Shown here piece by piece: positions 34,804-45,740 of a DNA stretch of 64,000 nt. Position numbers and translations under genes: made by a program. The notes beneath the pieces are model-generated. The model saw only the letters and a program-made list of their open reading frames with translations, searched no databases and was not told where the DNA came from. Source of the stretch: Neurospora crassa OR74A (lineage: Eukaryota; Ascomycota; Sordariomycetes; Sordariales; Sordariaceae); NCBI RefSeq assembly GCF_000182925.2, contig NC_026501.1:9651917-9715916 (forward strand). Direction: 5' to 3'. Every line of letters begins with the position of its first letter. The first letter of the stretch is position 1.

Positions 34804-36011
34804 ATGGCTATTTTGAGCTGCCTCCCGGGCCTCAAGGTCGACATTAAGGCTAATGGTGAACTTGCCAAGGAATACGATGCGCCGCCAGACGATGTCAAGG
34901 CGGGCTCAGAGAAGTACAAGTTCTACAAGTTGTCATCGAGGATCAGTGAGGAAAGTCCATACGCGTTGGCTTATGTCGAGTCAAAACCAGGAGAGAAGTT
35001 CGAAGTCGCCATCAACAGTACCGGGCTTGGCTTTCCAGATATCCGTCGGCAGATTAGGTTGACGGTCATAATCGACAATTGGTCCCTTCGACCGTGCCTC
35101 ATAAGGAATCAAATCGACACTTTCTCCGCCGCCATCGTTGGCGACGACGTGACTGGATGGAAAAAGATATCTTTCAGCTTCTCTTCACTGGACATTGGTA
35201 GGACCACGCTACTTTGACCTCCGTGCGTCTGGGGCTTTTGGCTGCCTCATATGCTGACGTAAAACCATGCAGTGGAGGCACCGGTCTCAGAAAAGGACAT
35301 CAAGAAACAGATCGAAGAAGCCAGCAGGTATGGCACAATCGTCGTTAAACTCGAGTTGGTCCATGATGGGACTCCGGCCTCAGGAAGAAGTTCTATAGCC
35401 CCACCCACAACATCCGTTGGAAAGGTGGCAGAGAAGGTCTTAAAGGGGAAAGCAGTAGACAGCAGAGCAACGTGAGTATTCCGTTTCCTGAAAACCCCAC
35501 AAGTCACAACAGCTGGTTAACATGGAACTCACTCACACCTAGGTTCAAGTCGCAAGCGGCCACTGCTCCCACGTTTTACGCTGTTACTTCCGCGGATCCA
35601 CTTCACCGGCCCTTTGCGGTCTTCGAGTTTAGATACCGCACGATGGGTGAGTTTCACCTATCATGCTACAATTCGGTGCGGAATTTGCATCAAAACCACT
35701 GCTAACATGATATGTTAGAGGGCCTTATTCGGGAGTTTATTGTACCCCGACCCAAAGAAGTCATTGATGTCGAGGAAGAGTTCATGGTACGCATTTCTCT
35801 TGTCTTCTCTAGATCTACTGTGCCAAAGCACAACAAGCTGGGCTAACTGCAGAATGTTTTGTGGCAGCGTATTAAGCGTATCAAGCCCGAACTTGCCGTC
35901 GAAGCCCGTGGTATCAAGAGAGAGCCCATGGACGCAGCTCTGTTCGCTTCCCGCTACAAAAAGCGGCGGTTGGAAGACGGCAAGGTTGAGATTGATCTAA
36001 CAGACGACTGA
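34804..36011 (+). CDS. DUF7918-type protein, copy B, with SUMO-motif tail
   Basis: Five exons (34804-35197, 35273-35471, 35543-35646, 35719-35786, 35853-36011) with GT..AG introns in phases 1, 2, 1 and 0 give about 307 residues. Conserved blocks shared with copy A at 1011-2086 are MAIL, YDAP, ESKPGEKF, VLKGKAVDS, FAVFEFRYRTM and REFIVPRP. The last exon encodes a basic helix-like segment with two SUMO-attachment consensus sites (IKPE and IKRE), a KKRR basic patch suggesting nuclear localisation, and a C-terminal VEIDLTDD that fits a SUMO-interacting motif. The family function is unknown; the SUMO link is inference from motifs. An alternative in-frame acceptor at 35866-35867 would drop five residues at the start of exon 5. 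Confidence 0.85.
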
Positions 36012-38051
36012 GGCTCGTACTGCACATGTGTCTGCAGTCTATAGTAGGTTCAGACAACATTTCTTCTTCTGGGGATGCATTTTTGCGCTGTTATCCAACA
36101 TATAGAGGGGTCAAAAAGACATAGAGCGAGAACAAAATGGCGTAACGGAGGTTGAGAGTTGGCCTTGGTTGTTGCAACTTGTTGGTAAACTATGAAGACG
36201 AGAGAGGCAGATTCTGCTGTTTGTCCAATGATTTTTTTAGCAACTGTATTTGGTATCTCAAGGATTGTAGCTAATGGCCGATTTTTCGGTTTATATAGCA
36301 GCTATGCTGCCGCTCGATTTGACATTGGGCGTCATCTTTCCGTACCCTGGCTCTCTCTAAAGATCGGCTTATAGCAGCAAAGCGCAACGGAACAAGGAGT
36401 TCGGTGAACAGCATTGGGATATAAATAGTCGCGTAGGTGTACGGCTCGATAGCTTCGATGGAGACGAATGCGTGGATTCGTGGCGTTGGAGGGATTGGTA
36501 TGGTATTGGGGGAAATGGCTGGTATGTGAACTTGTGGTGTTGTGGCCCTTGCTTGTAAAAATCGTTGGATCTGTTGGAGACTTGTTATCTGGTAGAGTTG
36601 AGGTATTGCAGTTTGCAGAGCGCTCGGTGCCGTGGGTGGCGTCGCTGTCAATGCTGAAGTGTCGGAAGAAATCAAATCTGAAAGGTCGCAAGGTAGGACA
36701 TTGGGTGTTTCCTCTGTGAAAGACGAGTCTTTTTAGCTTGCTGTCTGATCTAAAATGGTGTGAGAGCCCGGGGAGAAGTGATTGGAACGAAACGAATGGG
36801 AGGGTACTTGGACATTCGTTCCAGTCATGATTTGGCAATTAGGCGTGGTGACCAAGTTCTAGCTTCCATGCAATTGGGAATAAATCACGAACTCGTAGTG
36901 CGGCCCTGCCACTCGTGCGGCAGAAGCTCAGTACAATTGACGACACGTGGATGGGCTCCCATTCCCGTCAATCTGCTGTGTATATACTTAGTCGATTGGT
37001 AGGTCATTCCAGGTATGTAGTAGGCAAAGCTCCGTTGTCGGTCGCACTTTTCTTGGGGACGACGGAGGCGGGAAGGAGGCCGGGACCTTGATGGCTGCGT
37101 CTGTCGCAGCGTTTGCATCCCGTTTACTGCCCGCGTTAGGTTGCCAGCCAGGGCAGGCTCCCTACCTAATGTCTCTGAAAGGGAATTGCATTGTCGCGCA
37201 CTTGGTCATTGTAAGGTAAGTATTCCCAGTAAGACGTGCCTCTTGCGCGATGTTGACGGGAGACACCAGCTAGAAACGATAAAGGGCCCATTATTATGGT
37301 AGCCGACGAAAGGAATCGGGATAACCGTGCACGATCACCGGTCAGGTCATCGCCCTACCACATGCATCAGCCACCCATCTGCAACTTTTTACGTCTCGCG
37401 TGTGTTTTGCCTGCCTGGGTTGAGCCTTGTATAAACAAGCACTTTCATCAATCGGGCTTTGTCGCTTTCTGTTTGTTTCGTCTTCCTCCGTCATTGCATG
37501 TGTCCCCCGTCTCGGTCAGCATTTTTCTTGCTATAGGCCTCACTGCGACAGCATCGCAACTACGTACCATCTATTGTCCATCACGTTCCCTAGGAGTTGC
37601 CATTCATCGATGCCTGCAAAACCCACTACTACCTGTATGATCTTTCGCTTGAAAAGGCAATCCTTCCATTATGTTCCCCCTTCGCGGCTTCGCCATGTCT
37701 GCTCGCTGCTTGTCTCGAACTGTCGGTGCTGATACCTTCGATCCGAGCAGCTACCGTCCCGAATCCGATCCTCCACTGCCGACTCGCATAAATCGTGCTT
37801 CTCGGGCGACGATAAATCGATATTCCATGCTACCTAGCCGAGGATCTCAGCATCCTTAGTAGGTAGCCTGGTGCTCGCCTGGGTGTCATCCATTCAGTTA
37901 CCACATGCATCAAGACCCAACGAACAGTAAAAATCGCCTCCGACTCAATGCCACGACCTCTAAGTCCTAATATGTGCTCTTTTGCAGTTTCTTAGCCGGG
38001 CGCTATTGTTCATCACGCAATCGAGAGCAATGCTTCCATCGGTAGCACCAT
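36012..38051. other. Intergenic, no supported gene
   Basis: About 2 kb between the converging DUF7918 copy B gene and the small minus-strand gene. A minus-strand frame at 36675-36271 (134 codons, containing ITSLQQIQRFLQARA) looks somewhat protein-like but begins with TTG and has no recognised domain. It could be an exon of a short gene. Nothing else stands out. Confidence 0.4.
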
Positions 38052-38627
38052 TTATGGCAGGCCAGGATCGGCATCATATTCATTTTCCCCAGTCAGACAC
38101 ATTCCCGCACCCTGATCCTTTTCTTCAAGCTTTACACCCACTCGTACCTTTTTATCCTTGGCATTTTCAACCTCCAGCGTACGTAACTCGTTTGTGTCGA
38201 GAAAGCTTCGATATTGAGGTGCCATGTTCTCAGGCTCTCCGAACTGCGGCTGGTGGATATACTCGCAAACTTGGCGACAGTTGTAAGCATTTCAACCACT
38301 GCTTCTGGGATCCCTAGGACACAAAGAGTGAAACTTACAGGAATGCGCCCAGAGGTTGTAATCAACCCACCAGTCGAACATCGTCAATGGGTTGGTGATA
38401 AGGTCGATGGTGAGTTCGGACTTGCACCCGCCTCCGCAGCTTCTCTTGACTCTGATCCAGTTACAACACGCATCAAAGGCCTCAGGCACAATGACCTTGT
38501 TAATGATGTATAGAATGTGGTCATTGCTGAGGCCGAATGAGCTTTGGATTGCCGACATGATATTGTGGCGGCGCCTTTCAGCGCTGGCAATGACAGCTGT
38601 CTCGGAGGAGATTGAGGGTGTGTTCAT
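38052..38627 (-). CDS. Small hypothetical protein, two exons
   Basis: Exon 1 runs from ATG 38627 (context CACCATG) to 38339 and encodes 96 residues plus one base. A GTAAGT donor follows. Exon 2 is 38269-38052, entered after a CCAAG acceptor with a CTTAC-like branch sequence about 15 bases upstream. The spliced frame is 168 residues and closes at TAA. Exon 1 includes FGLSNDHILYIINKVIVPEA, a cysteine-rich CGGGCKSE patch and MFDWWVDYNLWAHS; exon 2 is acidic and charged (SFLDTNELRTLEVENAKDKK). I recognise no family. The model is supported by the donor, the 69-base intron length and a coding-like second exon, but the AAG acceptor is of a minority type, so splicing needs transcript support. Confidence 0.5.
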
Positions 38628-40253
38628 GGTGCAAGGGCGTACTTCCTTGGGGTTTGGGCTATTGTGAAGTGAAATTCAGGGTGGTGATGATAACCGAATG
38701 GATGGTGATGGTGAGTTGGAAGTGAGCGAGAAGCCGGGCAACGAAGCAGGCAGAAGCCACGAGCACTGAATAGCCGCTGATAGCGATAAGGAAAGAGGAA
38801 AGGACGGAAAACGCGTTTGGGTCATTATCTCTACTTCAAGGTACTTACTTCAAGTGATGTTACAGGGCAAGTACCGAAGCGTTTGGTCCTAGCTGCTCTT
38901 GCCTTTCTTGCTTGCCGTTCCGCAGCAACGTTCGTCCAGGTAACCTCAACGTATTTTAATCATAAACAGAGAATTACGAAGATACCTCTATTCGCTAGTT
39001 CTACTTTGTGCTTGATTTTAGTACCAAGGAATCACTGTATCGTGGAGAGGGAAAGATGGGATGTGAAGGATAGTGGGATTATGGTACATGTTAAATTCCT
39101 TATAACATAATGGAGAGACTGATTACCTACTGCTTTGCAATGGACGAACGATTGTGGGAGCTCTTGATGTCAGAAACGCTAAATGATTTAATGTTATTCT
39201 GCCCCAAAGCAGGAAACTTGGGCTTTTACCCACTGCTGACGCTGTTACTTGGAATACTCACAAAATGGCTAATGTAGCCTGTCGGAAGGCTCGTAATCCG
39301 CTTTCTTAAGCAAGATGTCGACAGTCAAATAATGTGTGAGGTTACGAGCAAGTAAGGTCTTGGCATGGCCGACTTGCACCTACCTAACCAAAGCGGCGGT
39401 GATGCTCTAAAGAACACTTCGTAAAGGAACAGCGCGGATATCAACCCCAATTTCGGAGGTCTCGGAAAAGCTGAGAACTTCACGGTTAAGTTAACATTGA
39501 CCGATCTTGTTTGGGATCCGTCGGCATCAACTCAAGTGTCGGGGCCCCTCGGAACTATCCATTTTGACCGTGCAGCCTTGTAAGTCCAGTGTTGTGGGGC
39601 GGAAGCATCCCTGCACATCCTCAGCCTTCCGATGGGTCAATTTTGCTGTAGCACCCACAGCTTGATAGGGCACCGACACCCGCTGAACTCTAGTACCATC
39701 AATGCTGTTTCTATATTGTTCTGTTTGAACAACAACACAGGTTCAACACATTGCACAACATGTATAGACTGTTATGCGGAATGTCATATGCAGAGGTACT
39801 GCAGATATAATCGACCTCAAGATGATTGTTTGCTCATATGGGAGCACATGTTTCCGACTACTACACATGTGAATATGAGGACGGCAGGGCCAGAATTTTA
39901 GACATAACGTACAAAATAACCACATAAATCGCTACCAAGACTACGAGACATCATCTATAGCGACATGAACAATATCAGAAACGACATCAGTAGATGAAGC
40001 TCAACAAAATGGACTTCCGATATGCTTTTCCATCATCACAACGTCCAAGGAGTTGTCACTTTCGCCAACAGAGCGAAAAAGAGCCAAACATTGGCACAGT
40101 TGACTAAAGGTATCTAATTCTCCTTTCCAGGACGACGCACTGGCCTCATAAAAATAGGATCATCGGTAGGTTGGGTGATCAATAGGACCATCCATTTTAC
40201 CAAGAGGGAAAATGTAGAGGCGAAACTAGCTGGATCTGACTGAAAGAGGTAGA
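38628..40253. other. Intergenic, no gene recognised
   Basis: About 1.6 kb with only short frames lacking domains. It holds the promoter of the small minus-strand gene and the 3' flank of the SUMO-motif gene. Confidence 0.45.
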
Positions 40254-41424
40254 CTAGTCGCTGCGAGCCTGATTTTCCGCAGCGCGCTTCTTTGTCTGGG
40301 GGCGATATGCCGGTGATGACTCGGGAGAGGAGTCGATAACGATTACCTCCGGTGAAGGCTTGACAGTGGCGGCAAAGGAGGAGGCGAAAACATCCGGGCC
40401 AGCAGTGGGATTGAAGAGAGAAAAGCCATTGAAGGATTCTGTGGGCCAAAGGGCTGACTTGCCTGGAAAAGGCGACTCTGTAGCCGAGAAAGAATGACTG
40501 AACATGCTGCGAGGGCTTCTCGTACTTTGATTACCACAGCCTACCGCGAGGCCCGATGTGAGGTCGGATGAGAAGTTGAGGGACGGAGAAGATCTGTGTT
40601 TCGGCGGGATGGGATGAGAAAAAATGTTGGACTGATCTTTGGGCTGGGAGATATCAAAGATGCTTTCGGACGGCTTTTGAGGTACTGGAGTACTGAACGT
40701 GACCTGCTGGATATGGGTAGCGGGTTGAGGTCTGCCGAAGAACGATGCAGGTAAAGGAGGAGGCTTCGCATGTACCGTTGAAGCAAGAGACTTGCTTTCT
40801 GATTTCGTCTGTTCTTGCTTTGCAATAGCTTCAGGCGCATGATTGTTCCCAAATGTCCGTTGCACTGCGGTGGAAATGACCTTTGGTGGGCTGGACTGAC
40901 AAACAGATAGCTGGCGCTGTATCTCGCGGCATAGGAATCCCGAAGGCTCTATGGGTTGAATGTTGAAGTTTGCCCTCTGTAAACGCTGAAGAATCATTTC
41001 CTCGGCTTGGTGCCCCTCTTCGGGGAAGTCATCAATGACAGAGGCTGCTCCATCACTCAGAGTAAACATCACCGTGCTCTCTGAGTGATTGTAGTGGGCG
41101 CGTATCGTTTCGCCATATCTTAGCCTATGAACCATGCAGTTGCGGGCATGACGGAATCTCCGATGTCTCCTCGACGGGCCATCGTTGGGAGATAGAAAGA
41201 AGTCCTAGGTAGACACGTTACGTTAGCCAGAGAGCAAGTGGGTGCCAGAAAGATGAACTCACGGGCTTGCGATCTTCCTGTTTGACAAGCACAGAGGGGG
41301 ACTTGCAATCCTCTTGTTTGACATATACCGAGGAAACGGGTGGGCGTGGAATAGAGGAGAAGTCGAACCTAGCTTCGTGCTCTGACTTGATCCTCACGCC
41401 TGGTTCGGTCTTGATGAGGGGCAT
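40254..41424 (-). CDS. Unknown protein with four SUMO consensus sites and a C-terminal SIM
   Basis: The ATG at 41424 opens exon 1 (41424-41263, 54 codons). A GTGAGT donor, a 58-base intron and a CTAG acceptor lead to exon 2 (41204-40254), giving about 370 residues in one frame. Exon 1 carries four perfect hydrophobic-K-x-E sites within 50 residues: IKTE, IKSE, VKQE and VKQE. Exon 2 begins with a basic stretch (SRRHRRFRHAR), then a compact, possibly folded region (VHRLRYGETIRAHYN, VMFTLSDGAASVIDDF, AEEMILQRLQRANFN), then a Ser/Pro-rich disordered part. Near the C-terminus is EVIVIDSSPESSP, a hydrophobic SUMO-interacting core followed by serines and an acid, then a KKRAAENQARSD end. I do not recognise the family. 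A SUMO-regulated nuclear or chromatin role is inference from motifs alone. Confidence 0.8.
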
Positions 41425-41508
41425 CGTGTGGGCGTGTTCTTCCTGGCACTGAACGAAGAAGGAGACTGAATGGATTCAAGATCGGTTGGGACCTTGGAAA
41501 AGAAAGTA

Positions 41509-41955
41509 CTAAGTGGGCGAAAGTAAAGAAACATTCAGATAGGCCAGGGCTGCTCTAACAAATGCGCATCCGGGGACGTGAAAAGCGGTAGGTGAGGCGT
41601 CACAGTTCTGTTCAGGACGAGCAAGTTTCCTAGTTCTCTCTCGGCGAGCCAGGAGGGATGGAGGAAAATTCGCCTTCTCAAACGCGTCTGGGCTCCCGCG
41701 GCCTTTTGGCTCAGTCCGCAGGACAGCCTCGAGACCTGCTCGACGCGCGGCAGGGCCTTCACTGATGGGCGTTCCTTCCATCTTTCGAGGTTTACACCTT
41801 CTGTCAACCCGGACCCGACGGGACTCGGGAACGATAACGATAAATTGCGGGGCACCAAGGCGAATGGAAACCGGGGCCCAAGCCGTCATATGAGCCGAGA
41901 CAGTTGGAAAAGAAGAAGAGAGTTCGCTTGCAACAGTCCCTTCCGAGGACGACAT
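41509..41955 (-). CDS. Possible small hypothetical protein (weak)
   Basis: A 148-codon frame opens with ATG at 41955 (MSSSEGTVASELSSSFPT) and closes with TAG at 41511. It includes VSIRLGAPQFIVIVPESRR and an Arg-rich middle. No family is recognised. It lies just upstream of, and on the same strand as, the SUMO-motif gene, so it may be leader sequence, an upstream exon or a chance frame. Confidence 0.22.
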   Translation of the reverse strand: MSSSEGTVASELSSSFPTVSAHMTAWAPVSIRLGAPQFIVIVPESRRVRVDRRCKPRKMEGTPISEGPAARRAGLEAVLRTEPKGRGSPDAFEKANFPPSLLARRERTRKLARPEQNCDASPTAFHVPGCAFVRAALAYLNVSLLSPT

Positions 41956-43326
41956 ACCTAGGTAGGTACTTATTCGGCCAAGAAAGCGAAGAACATATTG
42001 GCATCAGCTTGACAGCATCTGTTCTTCCGCTCGACAGATCGAATTTTGGGTTGGCGCGGGGATCTAGATATCTTTCAGAAGCAATGTCTTCTCAAAAGAC
42101 TAGCTTCTTGCTGACTTCGCAGTCTATTTAAAGGACGGTATGTACCAAGCGAGATTCGATCGGTGTCGGGGATGAAATCCGTCGAGAGATGAACGGCGTT
42201 TGTTCACCCTGTCCCCACGGGACGGGAACACAAGCACCGTATCTCCCGCTGCCAAGTGAAAGAGGTGCGATGATAAGATTCACCTCGCAAAAGATATGAT
42301 TATGCCCAGAAAGCCAACATGGTGAAACGTCATTGAGTGTCCTCTGCAGTGAGGTTGACGATGCTGTTGACGAAAAACCGAATGCCATGGATTACAACTG
42401 AACTCGGTTGGGATCCTTTCCCCACTGTAGTCTATAGGGCTGAGGGCGGGAGCGGAGAGGTCCCTAGTGGAGAGGGCAAGGGGAGTTGCTCTAAAAGCTA
42501 CCTCTATGGACACTTGGTTATGGCGCTGGGTGCGGGGACCCCTGCGCCCTGCCCCGCCCTTCGTCAGCACCCAGTGGAGGATCATGGCGCCGGGGTGCCC
42601 TGGATTGGTCCGAGAATCGGCAGCGCAGCCAGGCTCCCTCCTCTTTTTCTCCCCTGCTCCCGTCTTTCATCCTTTCACTACCTACACTTTTTTTTCCCTT
42701 CTCACCATTGGCGCAATCGCTGCAAGACAGAAACTCAGCCTCAGTCCCACTTAAGTCGTCCTTGTCCAGCATGTCTCGCTTCCGACACACTTCTGCCTGC
42801 CGTTAGATCGTCACAATCACCACATCGGTAACGAGTCATCGCGCGCCCGGCCCCACAAGCTTCCAGCATCGCCATGGGTGGTGGTCGTTTGGACAGCCAA
42901 AGAGAATGAAACAATCGGTGGAAGCCGAACAAGAGGTCGCCCGTCTGCCTGGTGAGTGTGGAGAAGATGACGGCCGCCATTCGCTGCGCATCAATGAGGG
43001 AACACAACCAGCCACGGCAGCCTGCATTGTCAGCGACTTTGACCTCTTCTTTCCTCACCGTCACCGCCTTGGATGAGTCCAGCCGTTGGTGGTTGCCATC
43101 GCAGGCGCCCTGCATGGAGATGTCAGACATGGGATGGCAGGAAGGTAGGGCTTGTGGAGGTAGCTAAGTCGGGCAAAGTATAAAAGGTAGAAGGATGCCT
43201 CTGCTTGTCTTTGCTCCTTGTCCCCCAGAATCCTATCGCAAACCTTCTGCCTGTCTTCTTGTGCTACCATAGCTACCGTTCTTTTACGTCCTTCAGGCAT
43301 ATCACAGCATCTACACATCAGACATT
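41956..43326. promoter_or_regulatory. Intergenic region upstream of the AAA ATPase gene
   Basis: About 1.4 kb upstream of the plus-strand ATPase gene and divergent from the minus-strand genes. Short frames on both strands have no domain. A CT-rich stretch at 42640-42720 and the segment 43190-43326 are plausible leader sequence. Confidence 0.4.
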
Positions 43327-45483
43327 ATGGCTCCTGCTGCCGTCACCGAGGATGTTCCCAATGGGACTCCTGCTCAAGAACCCGTCAAGGCCATGTGTAC
43401 ATGTACCTGCAAGTGTACCGAGACGAACAGAGTCAACGGCCACGACGAGACCAAGCCCCAAGATGCGCCAGAGCACAAAAAAGACGAAACTAGCCAAACA
43501 GACGAAAAGAGAGACTCAGACACAGAAGATTCGGCCACAGACGACAAAGACAAGCCCCCAGAGGACCAGACCATGAAGTGCGAGTTCAAGCACCTTGATA
43601 GGAGATATGACGAGAAGGACGAACACTACTTCACCGAGCGTAAGACCGAGATCGAGAAGCCAGCACAAAAGGACTGGTGGCGTCTCTATGCCTTTTGCCT
43701 CGTCAAGCACTACGACCACCGCGGCGAACATGACAACACCCGCCTCTACGTGAACCCCCAGCCTCTGCGTCAGCTCCTCAGGGACGTCATTGGCGACTAT
43801 CCCTCTGACCCCATCGATGTCGACGATGTCCAGATCGAAGCTCCCTACCATGCCCTCTTTCACTACCGCAAGGAACTCCAAGTCGAGGGCGTGAAGCGCT
43901 TTACCGACGACCAGGAGTCCCTTCAACATTTCAACCTCCTCATGGACTGGATCAACAACCACTTCGAATCTGAGATTGCTGCCTACGAAAAGTGCATCTC
44001 CGGCGAGATCCGCGCCATCTCGTACGATAACGCCTGGACTCTCCTACCACCCGACACCATTGTTCACTGCAAGATCTTGGATCAGGATCGCGCATATCGC
44101 GTCCGCCGGTACTATGATGAGTACGATGAGCACGCCAATCTTGTCGGCATGACCCTCTCCTGTCGCTACATTGACTTCGACGGCGAGAATGTGGGAACCC
44201 TCAAGTCGCACCTGACCTTCCGCAAGTACACTGGCGTTGTCCAGCTTAGTGAACTTGACATCGTCCCCCTTCATCTACACGAGGACGCCGATGGGATCCG
44301 AAAGACCCTACTAGCCCGTGGACGCAAGTGGGAGAAGCATCTCGGCCAACATTACGTTCAATACAATGGCATCGCTGTCATCAAAAAGGAAATGCAAGGT
44401 TACGCTCGCTTCGGCGTCAACGGGCGCGTCATGATTGACTGCGCCACCTTCCACCGGCTGGCGGCCGACCACTCGTTTGTTGTTAAGAAGTTGCCGAGTT
44501 CAAGGCCCAAAGCCCCCTCACTGTCCTCCATCAAGTTCACATCAGAGACCAAAGAATACGAGCCTCTCACTGACGAGCAAGCCATGCTCACCAACGCCAC
44601 CGTTCGCGGATATTCCTTCACCATCAAGCGGTTTCTCGAGTTCTTCGTCGACAAGCTGGAACCCATCCAGTGGAACACTTCGTGCTTTGACGGTCTCGTC
44701 CTCGACCCCACCATCAAGAAGACCGTCCAGGCCCTTGTCTCCAACCACACCCGTGAGCGGCCCGGGTTTGACGACATTGTCAAAGGCAAAGGCCAAGGCC
44801 TTGTCTGCGTGCTTCACGGCCCTCCGGGTGTCGGAAAAACACTGACGGCAGAATGCGTAGCCGAGTACGTTCAGCGCCCCTTGTATATGGTCTCATCGGG
44901 CGATCTTGGTTGCGTCTCCTCCGAGCTTGACGCCCAACTCACCCAGATCATGGACATGACCGCCACCTGGCGTGCCGTTCTGCTCATTGACGAGGCGGAC
45001 ATTTTTCTCGAGCAGCGTGCCCTGCACGATCTGCACAGAAACGCCATGGTCTCTGTCTTCTTGCGTGTCCTCGAGTACTACACCGGTATCCTCTTTCTCA
45101 CCACCAACCGCGTCACCACCTTCGACGAAGCATTCAAGTCCAGGATCCACATACCTATCAGGTATACGGACCTGAGCTTCGAATCCAAGCTTCAAATCTG
45201 GAAGAACTTTTGCGGAATGGTGCCCGGAGGTGTGGACATTGATGAGCGGGGATTAGAGAGGTTGGCGGAACACGACTTGAATGGGCGGCAGATCAAGAAT
45301 GCGGTCAAGGCCGCTGAATCACTGGCGAGCTTTGAGGGTGTAAAGCTCGACCTGGCTAGGCTTCTGCAGGTCACTAAGATCCAGTCTGTGTTCGAAAAGG
45401 ACCTTAGTAGTGTCGCAGGTGTGGATTACACGGCGCCAGGAGGTAGGGTAAGGGACGCGGATAGGAGGAACATGTTCCTGTGA
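43327..45483 (+). CDS. AAA+ ATPase with N-terminal DUF7025-like domain
   Basis: A single exon of 718 residues starts at ATG 43327. The first 100 residues are hydrophilic and include a CTCTCKC cluster (cysteines 24, 26, 28 and 30). Residues about 150-400 fit the DUF7025-type domain that precedes the ATPase in a large fungal family (YHALFHYRKELQ, LLPPDTIVHCKILDQDRAYRV, CRYIDFDGENVG). The ATPase core has Walker A GPPGVGKT at 498-505, Walker B VLLIDEAD at 551-558, sensor 1 LTTN at 591-594 and the FDEAFKSR arginine-bearing segment at 599-606, followed by a lid. All catalytic residues expected are present, so it should hydrolyse ATP. Substrates of this family are unknown. The next feature is a transposon whose left end lies about 215 bases past the stop. 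Confidence 0.93.
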   Translation: MAPAAVTEDVPNGTPAQEPVKAMCTCTCKCTETNRVNGHDETKPQDAPEHKKDETSQTDEKRDSDTEDSATDDKDKPPEDQTMKCEFKHLDRRYDEKDEHYFTERKTEIEKPAQKDWWRLYAFCLVKHYDHRGEHDNTRLYVNPQPLRQLLRDVIGDYPSDPIDVDDVQIEAPYHALFHYRKELQVEGVKRFTDDQESLQHFNLLMDWINNHFESEIAAYEKCISGEIRAISYDNAWTLLPPDTIVHCKILDQDRAYRVRRYYDEYDEHANLVGMTLSCRYIDFDGENVGTLKSHLTFRKYTGVVQLSELDIVPLHLHEDADGIRKTLLARGRKWEKHLGQHYVQYNGIAVIKKEMQGYARFGVNGRVMIDCATFHRLAADHSFVVKKLPSSRPKAPSLSSIKFTSETKEYEPLTDEQAMLTNATVRGYSFTIKRFLEFFVDKLEPIQWNTSCFDGLVLDPTIKKTVQALVSNHTRERPGFDDIVKGKGQGLVCVLHGPPGVGKTLTAECVAEYVQRPLYMVSSGDLGCVSSELDAQLTQIMDMTATWRAVLLIDEADIFLEQRALHDLHRNAMVSVFLRVLEYYTGILFLTTNRVTTFDEAFKSRIHIPIRYTDLSFESKLQIWKNFCGMVPGGVDIDERGLERLAEHDLNGRQIKNAVKAAESLASFEGVKLDLARLLQVTKIQSVFEKDLSSVAGVDYTAPGGRVRDADRRNMFL

Positions 45484-45689
45484 ACAGGCTTTTGTCCCTT
45501 GGGCGTCCTGTCTTTCTGGGTCTGTGTTCTCTTTTGGTCTTGGTTTCTAGCAGTCAGCGGTTTCTTTTTTCTTTTTTTTTTTTTTCATTCTGGGTTGTTG
45601 AATTTGTTTTATCAGGTTGGCATCTCTATGGTGTAGGCGTTTGAAAGCATGTTGGGCTACCAGCGATATCTGTAGATGATAGAACGACA
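45484..45689 (+). other. 3' flank of the ATPase gene up to the transposon target site
   Basis: Ordinary-composition sequence with T-rich tracts near 45565-45590, consistent with a 3' untranslated region. It ends at the target duplication of the MULE. Confidence 0.5.
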
Positions 45690-45697
45690 TAACAAAT
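45690..45697 (+). repeat. Target-site duplication, left copy (TAACAAAT)
   Basis: Exact match to the 8 bases immediately following the right terminal repeat. Confidence 0.92.
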
Positions 45698-45740
45698 GAG
45701 TTAACTTGCCGACACGCACCAAAAACTTACAGGCACGCAC
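45698..45740 (+). repeat. Left terminal inverted repeat (43 bp)
   Basis: It begins GAGTTAACTTGCCGACACGC and is identical over 43 bases to the reverse complement of 48789-48831. Similarity continues imperfectly inward: TGGGGT and CAGCTGA occur at 45755-45772 and in inverted order near 48769-48785. Confidence 0.97.

Noticed and set aside
36271-36675. Minus-strand 134-codon frame with a protein-like middle
   Set aside because: No ATG at its start, no domain and no clear splice partner; left as a note only.
43516-43962. Minus-strand 148-codon frame inside the ATPase gene
   Set aside because: Antisense shadow of a clearly coding frame.
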